Source of the DNA: an uncultured Prevotella sp.
Lineage (GTDB): Bacteria; Bacteroidota; Bacteroidia; Bacteroidales; Bacteroidaceae
Direction: 5' to 3'
Length of the DNA stretch: 64,000 nt
Assembly (NCBI GenBank): GCA_946998295.1
Contig: CAMPYS010000002.1
Coordinates: forward strand, 65,820 to 129,819
Part shown: positions 17,772 to 27,346 of the stretch, piece by piece
Position numbering within the stretch: the first letter of the stretch is position 1
Layout of the letters: the number at the start of each line of letters is the position of its first letter
The notes under the pieces: model-generated
Told to the model about the DNA's origin: nothing
The model's database searches: none
Seen by the model: the letters and a program-made list of their open reading frames with translations, nothing else
Made by a program: the position numbers and the translations under genes

Positions 17772-20060
17772 TTATTGTTTTTTCTTTAGCTTTGCAACAT
17801 AAGCATCTATTACTGCTACTGCGGTAATATTTATAATATCTCTTACTGAAGCCTCTGAGTCAGTGAAGTGTATAGGTTTATTAAGTCCCATCTGTATAGG
17901 CCCTATGATTTCCGTATCATGGCTAATGTTTCTAAGGAGTTGGTAAGTGCAATTAGCCGAAGAGAGGTTAGGGAAAATTAGAGTATTAACATCTTTATCC
18001 TTTAGACGTGTAAAAGGATATTTTTCATCTCTAAGTTTTTTATTTAATGCGAAATTAATTTGCATTTCTCCATCTATAGCCCAGTCGGGGTAAGTTTCTT
18101 GTAAGTATTTTATGGCATCATGAACACTTTCGGGTGAGCCTCCAGCATCTGAACCAAAGTTGGAAAAAGACACCATAGCTGTTATAGCTTTATCATTAAA
18201 GAAAGTTACAACTTCGTGTGCTAAACATGCAGTGTCAATAAGTGCTTGAGTTGTAGGATGTCTATTAATAAGTGTATCAGCAATATAGTACGTACCCTTT
18301 TTAGAATTTAGGATATGCATTGTACTGAAATGCTTATATTCAGGCCGTATACCAACAACCTCTTTTGCAGTTGTAATTATATTATTATAGTTTGTATATA
18401 ATCCTGTTACGCATGCATCAGCATCTCCATATTCAACCATTGCCATAGCAAAATAGTTTTTATCATACATTTTATCGTATGCTTCGTTAAAGTTATATCC
18501 TTCTCTCGCACGTTTTTCAGCGAGGTGTTTTGCATACGTAGCACGGCGTCGTTGCTCTTTATCAGCTCTCATGTCTACTATTTCAATGTCTGATAAGTCT
18601 ATTTTTAGTCTATTAGCAATTCTATTTAATCTATCAGGATTACCTAATAATATAGGTTTGCATATACCTTCCTGTTTTGCTAATATAGCCGCTTTCATCA
18701 TATTTTGATGTTCACCTTCAGCAAATACTACTTTTTGAGGATATTTTCTTGCCGTTGAATGTATGTAGCGTGTTAGTTTTGTTTCTTGTCCTAATAATTG
18801 GCGAAGTTGTTCCTTATATACCTCAAAATTTGATATTTTGGTTCTTGCAACTCCACTTTCGATAGCAGCTTTTGCTACAGCAGCACTTACCTCTGTTATA
18901 AGTCTTGGATCAACAGGCTTAGGTATAAAATATTTTGACCCAAAAGATAAATCATTAACATGGTATGCTTTATTAACAACATCTGGTACAGGCTTTTTAG
19001 CTATTTCAGCAATAGCATGAACAGCAGCCATTTTCATTTCTTCGTTTATAGCTTTTGCATGAACATCAAGAGCTCCTCTGAAGATGTATGGAAAGCCAAT
19101 AACATTATTAATTTGGTTAGGGTAGTCAGATCTACCTGTAGACATAATAACATCAGGTCTTGCATCTAAGGCATCTTCGTATGATATTTCAGGTACAGGA
19201 TTAGCTAAGGCAAATACTATAGGGTTATTGCTCATAGACTTAATCATATCTTTAGTTAGAATGTTGCCTTTTGATAGACCAACAAAAACATCACATCCTT
19301 TCATAGCTTCTTCTAATGTATGTATATCTTTTCGTGATGTAGCAAAAAGTTTCTTTTGTGGTGTTAAGTCGGTACGTTCTTTAGTTATAATGCCCTTTGA
19401 GTCGATCATTATAATATTTTCACGTTTTACTCCTAACGCAATATAAAGTTTAGCGCATGAAATGGCGGCAGCTCCAGCACCATTCATTACAAGTTTTGCT
19501 TTTTTTATATCCTTTTCTGCTACTTCTAAGGCGTTTTTAAGTCCTGCAGCAGAAATTATTGCAGTTCCGTGTTGATCGTCGTGCATTACAGGAATATCCA
19601 AAGTCTTTTTTAATCGTTCTTCTATAGCGAAACATTCAGGTGCTTTAATATCTTCGAGGTTTATACCTCCAAAGGTAGGCGCAATTTTTTCAACAGTTTC
19701 GCAAAATTTATCTGGGTCTTGTTCGTTGATTTCTATATCGAAGACATCTATTCCACCATATATTTTAAATAGTAATCCTTTGCCTTCCATAACAGGTTTA
19801 CCACTCATGGCACCAATATTTCCAAGTCCTAAAATAGCAGTTCCATTTGTTATGACAGCTACAAGATTTCCTTTATCAGTGTATTTGAACACGTTGTCAG
19901 CTTTTTCTTGTATTTCTAAGCATGGAAATGCTACTCCCGGTGAGTATGCAAGACTTAAATCTCTTTGTGTACTATATGGTTTTGTAGGTATTACTTCTAT
20001 TTTTCCCGGACGATTATTCTGGTGATATTCTAATGCGGCTTCTTTTGTTATTTTAATCAT
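17772..20060 (-). CDS. maeB: NADP-dependent malic enzyme fused to a phosphotransacetylase-like domain
   Basis: A 762-residue MaeB-type fusion. Residues 1-420 are malic enzyme, oxidatively decarboxylating malate to pyruvate with NADPH: SLAYSPGVAFPCLEI, DIEINEQDPDKF, GINLEDIKAPECF, MHDDQHGTA, and the nucleotide-binding VMNGAGAAAIS. Residues 430-762 resemble phosphate acetyltransferase (VVFAEGEHQNMMKAA, MVSFSNFGS, DGEMQINFALN). In characterised MaeB proteins this part regulates the enzyme by acetyl-CoA rather than catalysing. The length is typical. It stands alone, with its own promoter and terminator, downstream of relA on the same strand. Confidence 0.95.
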   Translation of the reverse strand: MIKITKEAALEYHQNNRPGKIEVIPTKPYSTQRDLSLAYSPGVAFPCLEIQEKADNVFKYTDKGNLVAVITNGTAILGLGNIGAMSGKPVMEGKGLLFKIYGGIDVFDIEINEQDPDKFCETVEKIAPTFGGINLEDIKAPECFAIEERLKKTLDIPVMHDDQHGTAIISAAGLKNALEVAEKDIKKAKLVMNGAGAAAISCAKLYIALGVKRENIIMIDSKGIITKERTDLTPQKKLFATSRKDIHTLEEAMKGCDVFVGLSKGNILTKDMIKSMSNNPIVFALANPVPEISYEDALDARPDVIMSTGRSDYPNQINNVIGFPYIFRGALDVHAKAINEEMKMAAVHAIAEIAKKPVPDVVNKAYHVNDLSFGSKYFIPKPVDPRLITEVSAAVAKAAIESGVARTKISNFEVYKEQLRQLLGQETKLTRYIHSTARKYPQKVVFAEGEHQNMMKAAILAKQEGICKPILLGNPDRLNRIANRLKIDLSDIEIVDMRADKEQRRRATYAKHLAEKRAREGYNFNEAYDKMYDKNYFAMAMVEYGDADACVTGLYTNYNNIITTAKEVVGIRPEYKHFSTMHILNSKKGTYYIADTLINRHPTTQALIDTACLAHEVVTFFNDKAITAMVSFSNFGSDAGGSPESVHDAIKYLQETYPDWAIDGEMQINFALNKKLRDEKYPFTRLKDKDVNTLIFPNLSSANCTYQLLRNISHDTEIIGPIQMGLNKPIHFTDSEASVRDIINITAVAVIDAYVAKLKKKQ

Positions 20061-20102
20061 TGATTTACTTATATAATATTTTAATATATTTTATTAATAT
20101 TT

Positions 20103-20111
20103 GCAAAGTTA
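20103..20111 (-). promoter_or_regulatory. -7 box of maeB
   Basis: TAACTTTGC on the minus strand is an exact match to TAnnTTTG followed by C, 43 bases before the maeB start. No TTTG is present at the -33 position. Confidence 0.6.
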
Positions 20112-20156
20112 CTAAATTATAGTTATATTGATAATTTTGTAAAGCTGTATTTTTTC

Positions 20157-22361
20157 TCAAAGTCTTGTTACTTGTTTTACACCTTTTATATTTGATACTT
20201 TTTTGATTAGTGTTTTTAATTTAGAAGTATCTTCAACCATTACCGATATAGTTCCAGAGAATAGTCCATCATTTGTATCAATGTTAATAGATCGCATTGT
20301 AATATTATTTTCTTTAGATATGATATTGGTTATATTGCTAACTATTCCAATATCATCATTTCCTATTATACGTAGTGTTATATCGTAAGTAGACTCTCCT
20401 TTACCACTCCAACGTGCTTTTACTATTCTGTATCCATATCGTTTTTGTAAGTCTGGAGCATTAGGACAGTCAGTACGATGTATACGTATGCCTCCAGAGA
20501 TAGTAACAAATCCGAAGATAGGGTCTCCGTAAATAGGGTGGCAACATTTCGATAGCGAGAAATCTATTCCTTTTAGATCTTTTCCTATAACTAATATATC
20601 TTCATTGTTGCGTAGCAGTTCTTTTGTTTTATCTTCAAATTCAAAATTCTTAGCACTTTCTATTTCTTTTGTTTGATTTAAATTATGTTCCTTATTGTAT
20701 ATTTTAACATATTCATCTATAACATCATTTACATCTAATTTTTCGTCTGCTATTTCTTTGTAAAAGTCGGATACCTCTTTGAAACCTAATTGTTTTATGA
20801 GATGGTACAATACTTGTTCTTCAAATTCTATTTTTTTATTTTTAAATCTTCTTTCTAATAGTTCTTTAACATATATACCAGCTTTAACCTGATTTTCTTT
20901 AAGAGCTAAACGTATTTTTGTTTTTGCTTTTGCCGATTTTGCTATTTTTAGCCATTCTTGTTTAGGAGTTTGGTTGTTAGAGGTCATTATCTCTACGGTA
21001 TCTCCACTTTTTAATTCAGTTCTTAGTGAAACATTTTTATGGTTAACTTTACCCCCTATACATTGGTTACCTATTTTTGAGTGTATTGCGTATGCAAAAT
21101 CGAGCAAGGTAGCTCCTTTGGGAAATTTTAGTAAATCTCCTTTAGGCGTGAATACATAAATCTCTTTATCATATAGGTCAAGCTTGAATTGATCCATTAC
21201 TTCTAAGTTGTTTCCTGCTTCTATAGCTGCACGTATAGAAGCTAACCAATTGTCTAATCCTCCTTCAGCTTTTACTCCTTTATATCTCCAGTGAGCTGCT
21301 AAACCATGTTCAGCAATATCGTCCATTCGTTCAGTTCTAATCTGTACTTCTACCCATTTTTGTTTTGGACCAAGTACAGTAATATGCAGGCACTCATAAC
21401 CATTAGATTTTGGTACGGATATCCAGTCACGTAGTCTTTTAGGATTAGGCTGATACATGTCTGTTATTATTGAGTAAGTTTGCCAGCATTGCATTTTTTC
21501 TTTATCTTCTGGTGATTTTAGAATGATACGTATAGCAAATAAGTCGTATATACCTTCAAAGTTGCATTTTTGTTTTTTCATTTTTTGCCATATTGAATGT
21601 ATAGACTTTGTACGTCCTTTAATATGAAAATCAAGTCCAGCCGCAGAGAGTCTTTTACTTACTGGGTCTATAAATTCTTTTATGTATTGGTCTCTTGCTC
21701 GTTTAGTTTGATTTAATTTATCTTTTATATGATAGTACACATCATGTTCTAAGTATTTTAGAGACAGGTCTTCTAATTCGCTTTTTAATTTATACAGTCC
21801 AAGTTTATGAGCTAAGGGAGCATATAGATAGCTTGCTTCTTCCGATACTTGTTTTCGTGCTTCTGTGTTTTTAGTATCTCTTATTTGTCGCATAATATTG
21901 ACCCTATCTGCTATCATAATAAGAATTACACGCATATCTTCAGCAAACGATACTAATAAATTTCGGAAATTTTCGCTCTCTATTATTGGTTTTTTATGGT
22001 ATAGGTCTTTTATACGAGCTATACCCTTTATAATATGTAGAACATTTTCTCCGTAGTTGTTAACTATTGTTTGTTCTGAAACCATTCCAACTTGATAACC
22101 AACATAGTAAATAATAGCTAATGCAGAGTCTAATTTTAACCCAATATCATTAATTGAAATTAAAGCAGTTTGTATGGAACAAATTATAGGATTGAATCCA
22201 AAGCTATTTCTTTCTAAAGTATTATTTTGGGCTATTTCAGTAATATATTTTAATACATTTTCTTCAATTTTTTGTGTAAGCATATCTGGAAGTGCATTTT
22301 TTAGCTGCTGAAACCCTGCCTTAAAAATAACTTCTTCCTCTTCTGTGAAAAATGGTCTCAT
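20157..22361 (-). CDS. relA: RelA/SpoT-family (p)ppGpp synthetase with degenerate hydrolase domain
   Basis: I place the start at the Met opening MRPFFTEEEE (22361), preceded by a GA-rich ribosome-binding stretch; this gives 734 residues. An upstream Met at 22400 would overlap the likely -7 box. Domains in order: HD-like (about 40-195), synthetase (about 235-365, with GRTKSIHSIWQKM, YDLFAIRI, LRDWISVPKSNGYECLH), TGS (about 395-455, VFTPKGDLLKFPKGATLLDFAYAIH) and C-terminal ACT (IRIIGNDDIGIVSNI). The hydrolase metal site is lost: Asn57 stands where a His is expected and Tyr86-Val87 replace the His-Asp pair. The protein should therefore make but not degrade the alarmone, as E. coli RelA does. 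A separate bifunctional Rel/SpoT is expected elsewhere. Confidence 0.9.
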   Translation of the reverse strand: MRPFFTEEEEVIFKAGFQQLKNALPDMLTQKIEENVLKYITEIAQNNTLERNSFGFNPIICSIQTALISINDIGLKLDSALAIIYYVGYQVGMVSEQTIVNNYGENVLHIIKGIARIKDLYHKKPIIESENFRNLLVSFAEDMRVILIMIADRVNIMRQIRDTKNTEARKQVSEEASYLYAPLAHKLGLYKLKSELEDLSLKYLEHDVYYHIKDKLNQTKRARDQYIKEFIDPVSKRLSAAGLDFHIKGRTKSIHSIWQKMKKQKCNFEGIYDLFAIRIILKSPEDKEKMQCWQTYSIITDMYQPNPKRLRDWISVPKSNGYECLHITVLGPKQKWVEVQIRTERMDDIAEHGLAAHWRYKGVKAEGGLDNWLASIRAAIEAGNNLEVMDQFKLDLYDKEIYVFTPKGDLLKFPKGATLLDFAYAIHSKIGNQCIGGKVNHKNVSLRTELKSGDTVEIMTSNNQTPKQEWLKIAKSAKAKTKIRLALKENQVKAGIYVKELLERRFKNKKIEFEEQVLYHLIKQLGFKEVSDFYKEIADEKLDVNDVIDEYVKIYNKEHNLNQTKEIESAKNFEFEDKTKELLRNNEDILVIGKDLKGIDFSLSKCCHPIYGDPIFGFVTISGGIRIHRTDCPNAPDLQKRYGYRIVKARWSGKGESTYDITLRIIGNDDIGIVSNITNIISKENNITMRSINIDTNDGLFSGTISVMVEDTSKLKTLIKKVSNIKGVKQVTRL

Positions 22362-22389
22362 TATTTCTTCTTCTTCTTGGTTATATAAG

Positions 22390-22397
22390 CAAAAGTA
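22390..22397 (-). promoter_or_regulatory. -7 box of relA
   Basis: TACTTTTG (minus strand) fits TAnnTTTG, is followed by C, and lies 29 bases before the relA start at 22361. No -33 TTTG was found. Confidence 0.5.
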
Positions 22398-22438
22398 CAA
22401 AAAAATAAATAAAGTTAGTATAGGTGTGAAAAAGTTGC

Positions 22439-22446
22439 TATATTTG
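22439..22446 (+). promoter_or_regulatory. -7 box of the DUF4301 gene
   Basis: TATATTTG fits TAnnTTTG and lies 36 bases before the ATG at 22483. It diverges from the relA promoter about 50 bases away. Confidence 0.5.
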
Positions 22447-22482
22447 TTTACTCTTAATACTTAAATTTTTATTTTATAAGTC

Positions 22483-24000
22483 ATGTTAACTAACAAAGAT
22501 AAAGTTCTACTTAACTCTAAAGGTATAACTATTTCAGAGTTATATAATCAAATCTATAATTTAAAAGAAGGTTTTCCTTATCTTAAAATTGTACGACAGA
22601 CTACAATAGGTGATGGTATATTTAAATTGACAGATACAGAGTCTGATAAGTATATTAACTCTTGGGAGAGATATAGTAGGACTAAAAAGCAAATAGTAAA
22701 ATTTGTTCCTGCTTCAGGTGCGGCAACTCGTATGTTTAAAGATTTGTTTACCTTTTTAAGTAGTGATGAAGAGAATTTTAAAAACGAGAATATAAAAACT
22801 TTTTTTGATAATATTAAATCTTTCGCTTTTTATGACGAACTAAATATTTATTGTCAATATGTATTTAATAAAAGTATAGAACAACTTAAATCTGCTAATC
22901 GACATAAAGATATAATAGATTTATTATTAGGTGATGAAGGTTTGAATTATGGACAGATGCCTAAAGGAGTATTAGCTTTTCACAGTTATAAAAATGGGTA
23001 TAGAACCCCTGTGGAAGAACATCTTGTTGAGGCTGCAATGTATTGTAAACAAGGTAATAAAGCTCGAATACATTTTACCGTATCTGGTAATCATTTGGAT
23101 TTATTTAAGTCTTTGGTAAATAAAACAAAGAGTAAATATGAGGAAAAATATAATTTGAATTTTGATATTGATTATTCTGTACAGAAATCTTCAACAGATA
23201 CAGTTGCACTTAATATGGATAATACATTGTTTCGTAGTGATGATGGAATGATTCTTTTTCGTCCTTCAGGGCATGGAGCTTTAATAGAAAATTTAAATGA
23301 TATAAATGCAGATATTGTATTTATAAAAAATATTGATAATGTAGTTCCTGATAGGTTAAAGCAAACTACAGTTTATTGGAAAAAAGTTATTGCAGGGATA
23401 TTAGTTGAACTTCAAACAGAATGTTTTAAATACATACGATTATTAAAAACAAATGATTTTATTAATGCTGATATTGTTGCTGCAACTGAATTTGTACATA
23501 ATAAATTATGTTGTAATTTAAATATAGAGAAATGTTCCACAATAGGGGATAAAGTAGAACTTTTACTATCTAAGCTTAATCGTCCTATACGTGTTTGTGG
23601 AATGGTAAAAAATAGTGGTGAACCTGGCGGAGGACCATTTTATATAATGGATAATAATGGTAATGAAAGTTTGCAGATTATAGAAAATGCTCAAATAAAT
23701 AAGAATGATAATAGAACTATACAAATATTTAAACATGGAACTCATTTTAATCCTGTTGATTTAGTGTGTGGTATTAAAGATTATCGAGGTATAAAATTTG
23801 ATTTACTTAATTTTGTAGATAAAAATACTGGTTTTGTTTCAATTAAATCAAAAGGTAGTAAACAGCTTAAAGCTTTAGAGCGTCCTGGTCTTTGGAATGG
23901 TGCAATGAGTAATTGGAATACTGTATTTATTGAAGTGCCTGTTATTACCTTTAATCCTGTTAAAACTGTTACCGATCTTTTACGAAGTGAACATCAATAA
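22483..24000 (+). CDS. DUF4301 family protein, function unknown
   Basis: A 505-residue cytoplasmic protein without signal peptide or membrane spans. The stretch KFVPASGAATRMFKDL near residue 80 and PKGVLAFHSY, RTPVEEHLVEA, GRPS-type FRPSGHGALIENL and GEPGGGPF further on are typical of DUF4301, which is nearly confined to Bacteroidota. The glycine-rich start of the conserved region recalls a nucleotide-sugar pyrophosphorylase fold, but that is only a resemblance and no reaction is assigned. The gene stands alone: divergent from relA and convergent with rprY, with a strong shared terminator after the stop. Confidence 0.75.
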   Translation: MLTNKDKVLLNSKGITISELYNQIYNLKEGFPYLKIVRQTTIGDGIFKLTDTESDKYINSWERYSRTKKQIVKFVPASGAATRMFKDLFTFLSSDEENFKNENIKTFFDNIKSFAFYDELNIYCQYVFNKSIEQLKSANRHKDIIDLLLGDEGLNYGQMPKGVLAFHSYKNGYRTPVEEHLVEAAMYCKQGNKARIHFTVSGNHLDLFKSLVNKTKSKYEEKYNLNFDIDYSVQKSSTDTVALNMDNTLFRSDDGMILFRPSGHGALIENLNDINADIVFIKNIDNVVPDRLKQTTVYWKKVIAGILVELQTECFKYIRLLKTNDFINADIVAATEFVHNKLCCNLNIEKCSTIGDKVELLLSKLNRPIRVCGMVKNSGEPGGGPFYIMDNNGNESLQIIENAQINKNDNRTIQIFKHGTHFNPVDLVCGIKDYRGIKFDLLNFVDKNTGFVSIKSKGSKQLKALERPGLWNGAMSNWNTVFIEVPVITFNPVKTVTDLLRSEHQ

Positions 24001-24007
24001 AAAAGTA

Positions 24008-24038
24008 ACTCCTATTATAATAAAATGATAATAGGAGT
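24008..24038. terminator. Bidirectional terminator between the DUF4301 gene and rprY
   Basis: ACTCCTATTAT (24008-24018) pairs perfectly with 24028-24038. The minus strand has a T6 run straight after the stem and the plus strand a weaker T-rich stretch, so it serves the convergent genes. Confidence 0.75.
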
Positions 24039-24091
24039 ACACATAATTTTATGAAAAATAATTTCTATAGACTATTGAATGCTAAAATCTA

Positions 24092-24799
24092 TTATTCATG
24101 TTCAGGGATAATAAGTTTATATCCTTTACCATGTATATTAATAATCTCTACATTTGGATCAATCTTAAGGTGTTTACGTAATTTTGTTATGTAAACATCC
24201 ATTGAGCGCGCATTAAAATAGTTATCATCTATCCAAATTGTTTTAAGTGCATAGTCTCTTTGTAGGATTTCATTAGAGTGAGCGCATAAAAGAGCAAGAA
24301 GTTCGTTCTCTTTTGTTGTTAGTTTTTTAGCGTTATCTATATCCTTATCAAGTATAAGAAGTTGCTTTTGAGTATCAAAAGTGAATCTACCTATAGTGTA
24401 TATAGTAGCTTCTTTTGTCTTTTTGCCATGTACGCGTCTTAATATTGCTTCAATACGGAATACAAGTTCTTCCATAGAGAATGGTTTTGTGATATAGTCG
24501 TCTGCTCCAATTTTGAAGCCAGCAAGTATATCTTCTTTTAATTGTTTTGCTGTAAGGAAGATAATAGGTATATCAACATTTGTTTGTCGTATTTCTTGAG
24601 CTAATGTAAAGCCATCTTTTTTAGGCATCATAACATCTAAAACGCATATATCAAATTTCTCGTGAATGAATGCGCTATATCCAGCTTCACCATCAGGACA
24701 TAACTCTGTTTGATAGCCTTTAGCTTGTAAATACTCACTTAGTAGTGTTCCTAAGTTTTCATCATCTTCACATAATAGGATTTTGAAATTTTCTTCCAT
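24092..24799 (-). CDS. rprY: Response regulator RprY (OmpR family)
   Basis: A 235-residue regulator. The receiver domain (residues 6-118) has the acidic pair Asp12/Asp13, phosphoacceptor Asp55 in ICVLDVMMPKKDG, Thr83 and Lys105. A winged-helix OmpR/PhoB output domain (about 140-232) ends RSMDVYITKLRKHLK...VEIINIHGKGYKL. It is the partner of the kinase gene 32 bases upstream. The pair corresponds to RprX/RprY, first described in Bacteroides fragilis and studied in Porphyromonas gingivalis as an envelope and redox stress system. Confidence 0.9.
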   Translation of the reverse strand: MEENFKILLCEDDENLGTLLSEYLQAKGYQTELCPDGEAGYSAFIHEKFDICVLDVMMPKKDGFTLAQEIRQTNVDIPIIFLTAKQLKEDILAGFKIGADDYITKPFSMEELVFRIEAILRRVHGKKTKEATIYTIGRFTFDTQKQLLILDKDIDNAKKLTTKENELLALLCAHSNEILQRDYALKTIWIDDNYFNARSMDVYITKLRKHLKIDPNVEIINIHGKGYKLIIPEHE

Positions 24800-24831
24800 A
24801 TTCGTATAATTTTAATATTATATATATTTTT

Positions 24832-26373
24832 TTATTCATCTAATATCACAGGTAGTATAATAGTGAATTTAGTTCCTTTCCCTAATTCGCTATCAACTTT
24901 TATTTCTCCATCATGTAGGTCTACCATACGTTTAACATATGCAAGACCTAATCCAAAGCCTTTAACATCATGTCTGTTGCCTGTGTGTACGCGATAGAAT
25001 TTATCAAAAATTTTTTTAAGATTTTCTTTTTTTATTCCTTGGCCAGTATCTCTTACTGATAGGTATAGATGTTCGTTTGTGTTCCAAGTTTTCAAATATA
25101 GATTTAAAGGCTGGTCAGCTTTAGCATATTTTACAGCATTATCTAAAAGGTTGAATATAACATTTTGAAAATGCATTTCGTCTACATACATTTTAGAATC
25201 AATAGCTTCTACTTCTGTATAAATTTTTCCACCAGTATGCTCAACACGTAGCGTAAATGAATTAGCTATAGCTTCTACCATTTCATTGAGGTCAACCATT
25301 TTCATTTTTAACACTGCTTTCTTTTGATCATACATACTCATTTGTAGTACTTTTTCTACTAAAAAACGTAGTCGTTTAGTTTCATCATTTACAACGCCAC
25401 CTAAATGTTCTATCATTTTTGCTGATTTTGTAAGGGACTTATCATTTAACATTTGAGCGGCAAGTGATATGCTTGCTATAGGTGTCTTAAGTTCGTGAGT
25501 CATATTGTTTATGAAATCATTTTTGATTTCTGTGTATCTTTTTTGACGGAATATAATAACAATAGTGAATATGAAAGTTACTAATAATACTATTGTAAAT
25601 ATTATTGAAGGAATCATAAACCTAATATTTGAAAAAATGTAACTGTTCATATTTGGAAAATGAACTTTTACAATTCCCATTCTATTAGGAGGGTCATTAC
25701 GGAATAATACTTGTGAGTAGCTTTCACTTTCATCTCCTTCTATATAGTCGGGGCATCTGTAAATTTCTCTTCCGTCTTGTGTAAATACCGAGAAATGATA
25801 TGGTATGTTTATACCATTATTAAGCATTTCTGCTTTTAAATCTTGGTCTAATAGTCTAAAATTTATTCTATCTTTTAAAGGTTTTTCTGATGCAGAATAT
25901 AGTATATTATAGACAACCTCTTCAAGAAGTGCTTTTTGATAGATATATCTATTGCGTACTAATTCTTTCATTTTTTTGCGTGTTGCCGAAATAGAGTTAC
26001 TATCATTATTTAGTATCATAGCTTTTGGAGTGAGTGCAGGGTTGTTTTGCATTAATTTTTTCTCAAAAGATTGATACTTATTGATTGTGTGTTTTGAGGA
26101 TATATTATTGGTTGAACTATTTATAGAGGAGGATCTGTTTGTTATAGTAGAGTCTTTTAGTTCGTTTGCATTTATGTCTTTTTCTAAGAATCGTAAAGTT
26201 TCGTTTAGCTCCATATTTCGTGAAGCTTGATACAAAGCTCTGTTTACGGACTCATCGAATTGTTCTTTCTTCATCTCAGCCATTTCTTCTATGTAATTGA
26301 GTTGAAGAAGTAATAATGCAAGGAATGATACCCCCATTATTACAGCTATTGTCCATATAGTTTTTTTACTCAT
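24832..26373 (-). CDS. rprX: Sensor histidine kinase RprX
   Basis: A 513-residue membrane kinase. Transmembrane spans at about 5-25 and 252-275 enclose a periplasmic sensor of about 225 residues. The catalytic part has the H-box FINNMTHELKTPIA with phospho-accepting His293, N-box NVIFNLLDNAVKYA, G1 box VRDTGQGI and G2 box GFGLGLAYVKRM. It would phosphorylate RprY, encoded immediately downstream in the same operon. The sensor domain has no recognised ligand fold, which is usual for RprX. Confidence 0.9.
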   Translation of the reverse strand: MSKKTIWTIAVIMGVSFLALLLLQLNYIEEMAEMKKEQFDESVNRALYQASRNMELNETLRFLEKDINANELKDSTITNRSSSINSSTNNISSKHTINKYQSFEKKLMQNNPALTPKAMILNNDSNSISATRKKMKELVRNRYIYQKALLEEVVYNILYSASEKPLKDRINFRLLDQDLKAEMLNNGINIPYHFSVFTQDGREIYRCPDYIEGDESESYSQVLFRNDPPNRMGIVKVHFPNMNSYIFSNIRFMIPSIIFTIVLLVTFIFTIVIIFRQKRYTEIKNDFINNMTHELKTPIASISLAAQMLNDKSLTKSAKMIEHLGGVVNDETKRLRFLVEKVLQMSMYDQKKAVLKMKMVDLNEMVEAIANSFTLRVEHTGGKIYTEVEAIDSKMYVDEMHFQNVIFNLLDNAVKYAKADQPLNLYLKTWNTNEHLYLSVRDTGQGIKKENLKKIFDKFYRVHTGNRHDVKGFGLGLAYVKRMVDLHDGEIKVDSELGKGTKFTIILPVILDE

Positions 26374-26449
26374 TATGCTTTGTTTTTATTATTGGCTTTA
26401 GCTATAGTCAATTTATTGTGTGTAATATTTTTTTTATTTTTATTTATGG

Positions 26450-26481
26450 CAAAGATAGATAATAACTTTTTGTTTTAACAA
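26450..26481 (-). promoter_or_regulatory. Promoter of rprXY
   Basis: On the minus strand TTG (26481-26479) is followed after 21 bases by TATCTTTGC (26457-26449), an exact -7 box. Transcription would start about 70 bases before the rprX ATG. Confidence 0.6.
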
Positions 26482-26616
26482 CTAAAAGTTAATAAAAACC
26501 TATTTATTTTTATATATTAACTATAATGTTTTGTTATAGTTTATAATTATTAAGTATAAAAATATAGTTATAAGTTTTATATGTTTAATGAATATGAAAT
26601 AATATAAGTAAAAAAA

Positions 26617-26646
26617 ACGTAGGTACACATTTTAGCGTACCTACGT
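26617..26646 (-). terminator. Terminator of the outer-membrane protein gene
   Basis: ACGTAGGTAC (26617-26626) pairs perfectly with 26637-26646 across a 10-base loop. On the minus strand a run of T follows the stem directly. It lies 26 bases after the stop of the 198-residue gene. Confidence 0.8.
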
Positions 26647-26672
26647 GAAATATTTAATGAATTTATTTACTA

Positions 26673-27269
26673 TTAAATACTAAACTTATAGCCTAATGTT
26701 ATTTGGAATACACTATTTTTTGCATTTTCATATTTATATATGTTAGTTATTCCCCAGTTATAACGAGCATCTAATTGGAGATGGTTTATTTCGTATGATA
26801 GACCTACTGGGATTGATAAATCAAAATTGTTAGCTTTATCTATTTTAATATATTTGGGTATAGATATGTCTACAGTATTAATATTAGAGTTAGAGCTTAT
26901 TTTTATGCTTGGTTGTAATCCTAATTTTACAGCTAATCCTTTAATTACATATACATTAGTCATTATAGGAATGTTTAGGTAATTTGTTTCTGAATATACT
27001 TTATTAGGGGCTAATATTTCTGTATCAATTTTATTTCTATTTCCTTGTTGTGAGTATAGTAAAGCTCCAGACAGAGAAAGTAAATCTGTTAATTGATACT
27101 CCGCTTCAATACCTGCAACTATACCTATACGCGGATTAGAATTTTCTTCTGAAATATTTGCGATATTTATACCAATTTTTGGTTGTATATTTATTGCACC
27201 AATAGAGTGTTGTGCATAAGTAGCTACAGATGAACAAGCTACTAATAAACTTAATATTATTTTTTTCAT
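26673..27269 (-). CDS. Small outer-membrane beta-barrel protein (porin-family/OmpX-like)
   Basis: A 198-residue protein with a signal peptide (IILSLLVACSSVATYAQ). The mature part opens IQPKIGINIANISEE and alternates aromatic and polar residues in about eight strands (VGLSYEINHLQLDARYNWGITNIY), ending with VFQITLGYKFSI and a terminal hydrophobic residue. This is the common Bacteroidota outer-membrane beta-barrel fold (PorT/OmpX-like). No specific function can be assigned. It is a single gene with its own -7 box and terminator, between rprX and the PPTase gene. Confidence 0.75.
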   Translation of the reverse strand: MKKIILSLLVACSSVATYAQHSIGAINIQPKIGINIANISEENSNPRIGIVAGIEAEYQLTDLLSLSGALLYSQQGNRNKIDTEILAPNKVYSETNYLNIPIMTNVYVIKGLAVKLGLQPSIKISSNSNINTVDISIPKYIKIDKANNFDLSIPVGLSYEINHLQLDARYNWGITNIYKYENAKNSVFQITLGYKFSI

Positions 27270-27290
27270 ATTATTTATATAATTATATTT

Positions 27291-27299
27291 GCAAAGTTA
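27291..27299 (-). promoter_or_regulatory. -7 box of the outer-membrane protein gene
   Basis: TAACTTTGC on the minus strand matches TAnnTTTG followed by C, 22 bases before the start codon at 27269. Confidence 0.6.
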
Positions 27300-27346
27300 G
27301 TTAATAACTATGAACCTTTAAAGGTTTATTAAATAAAAATATTTAT

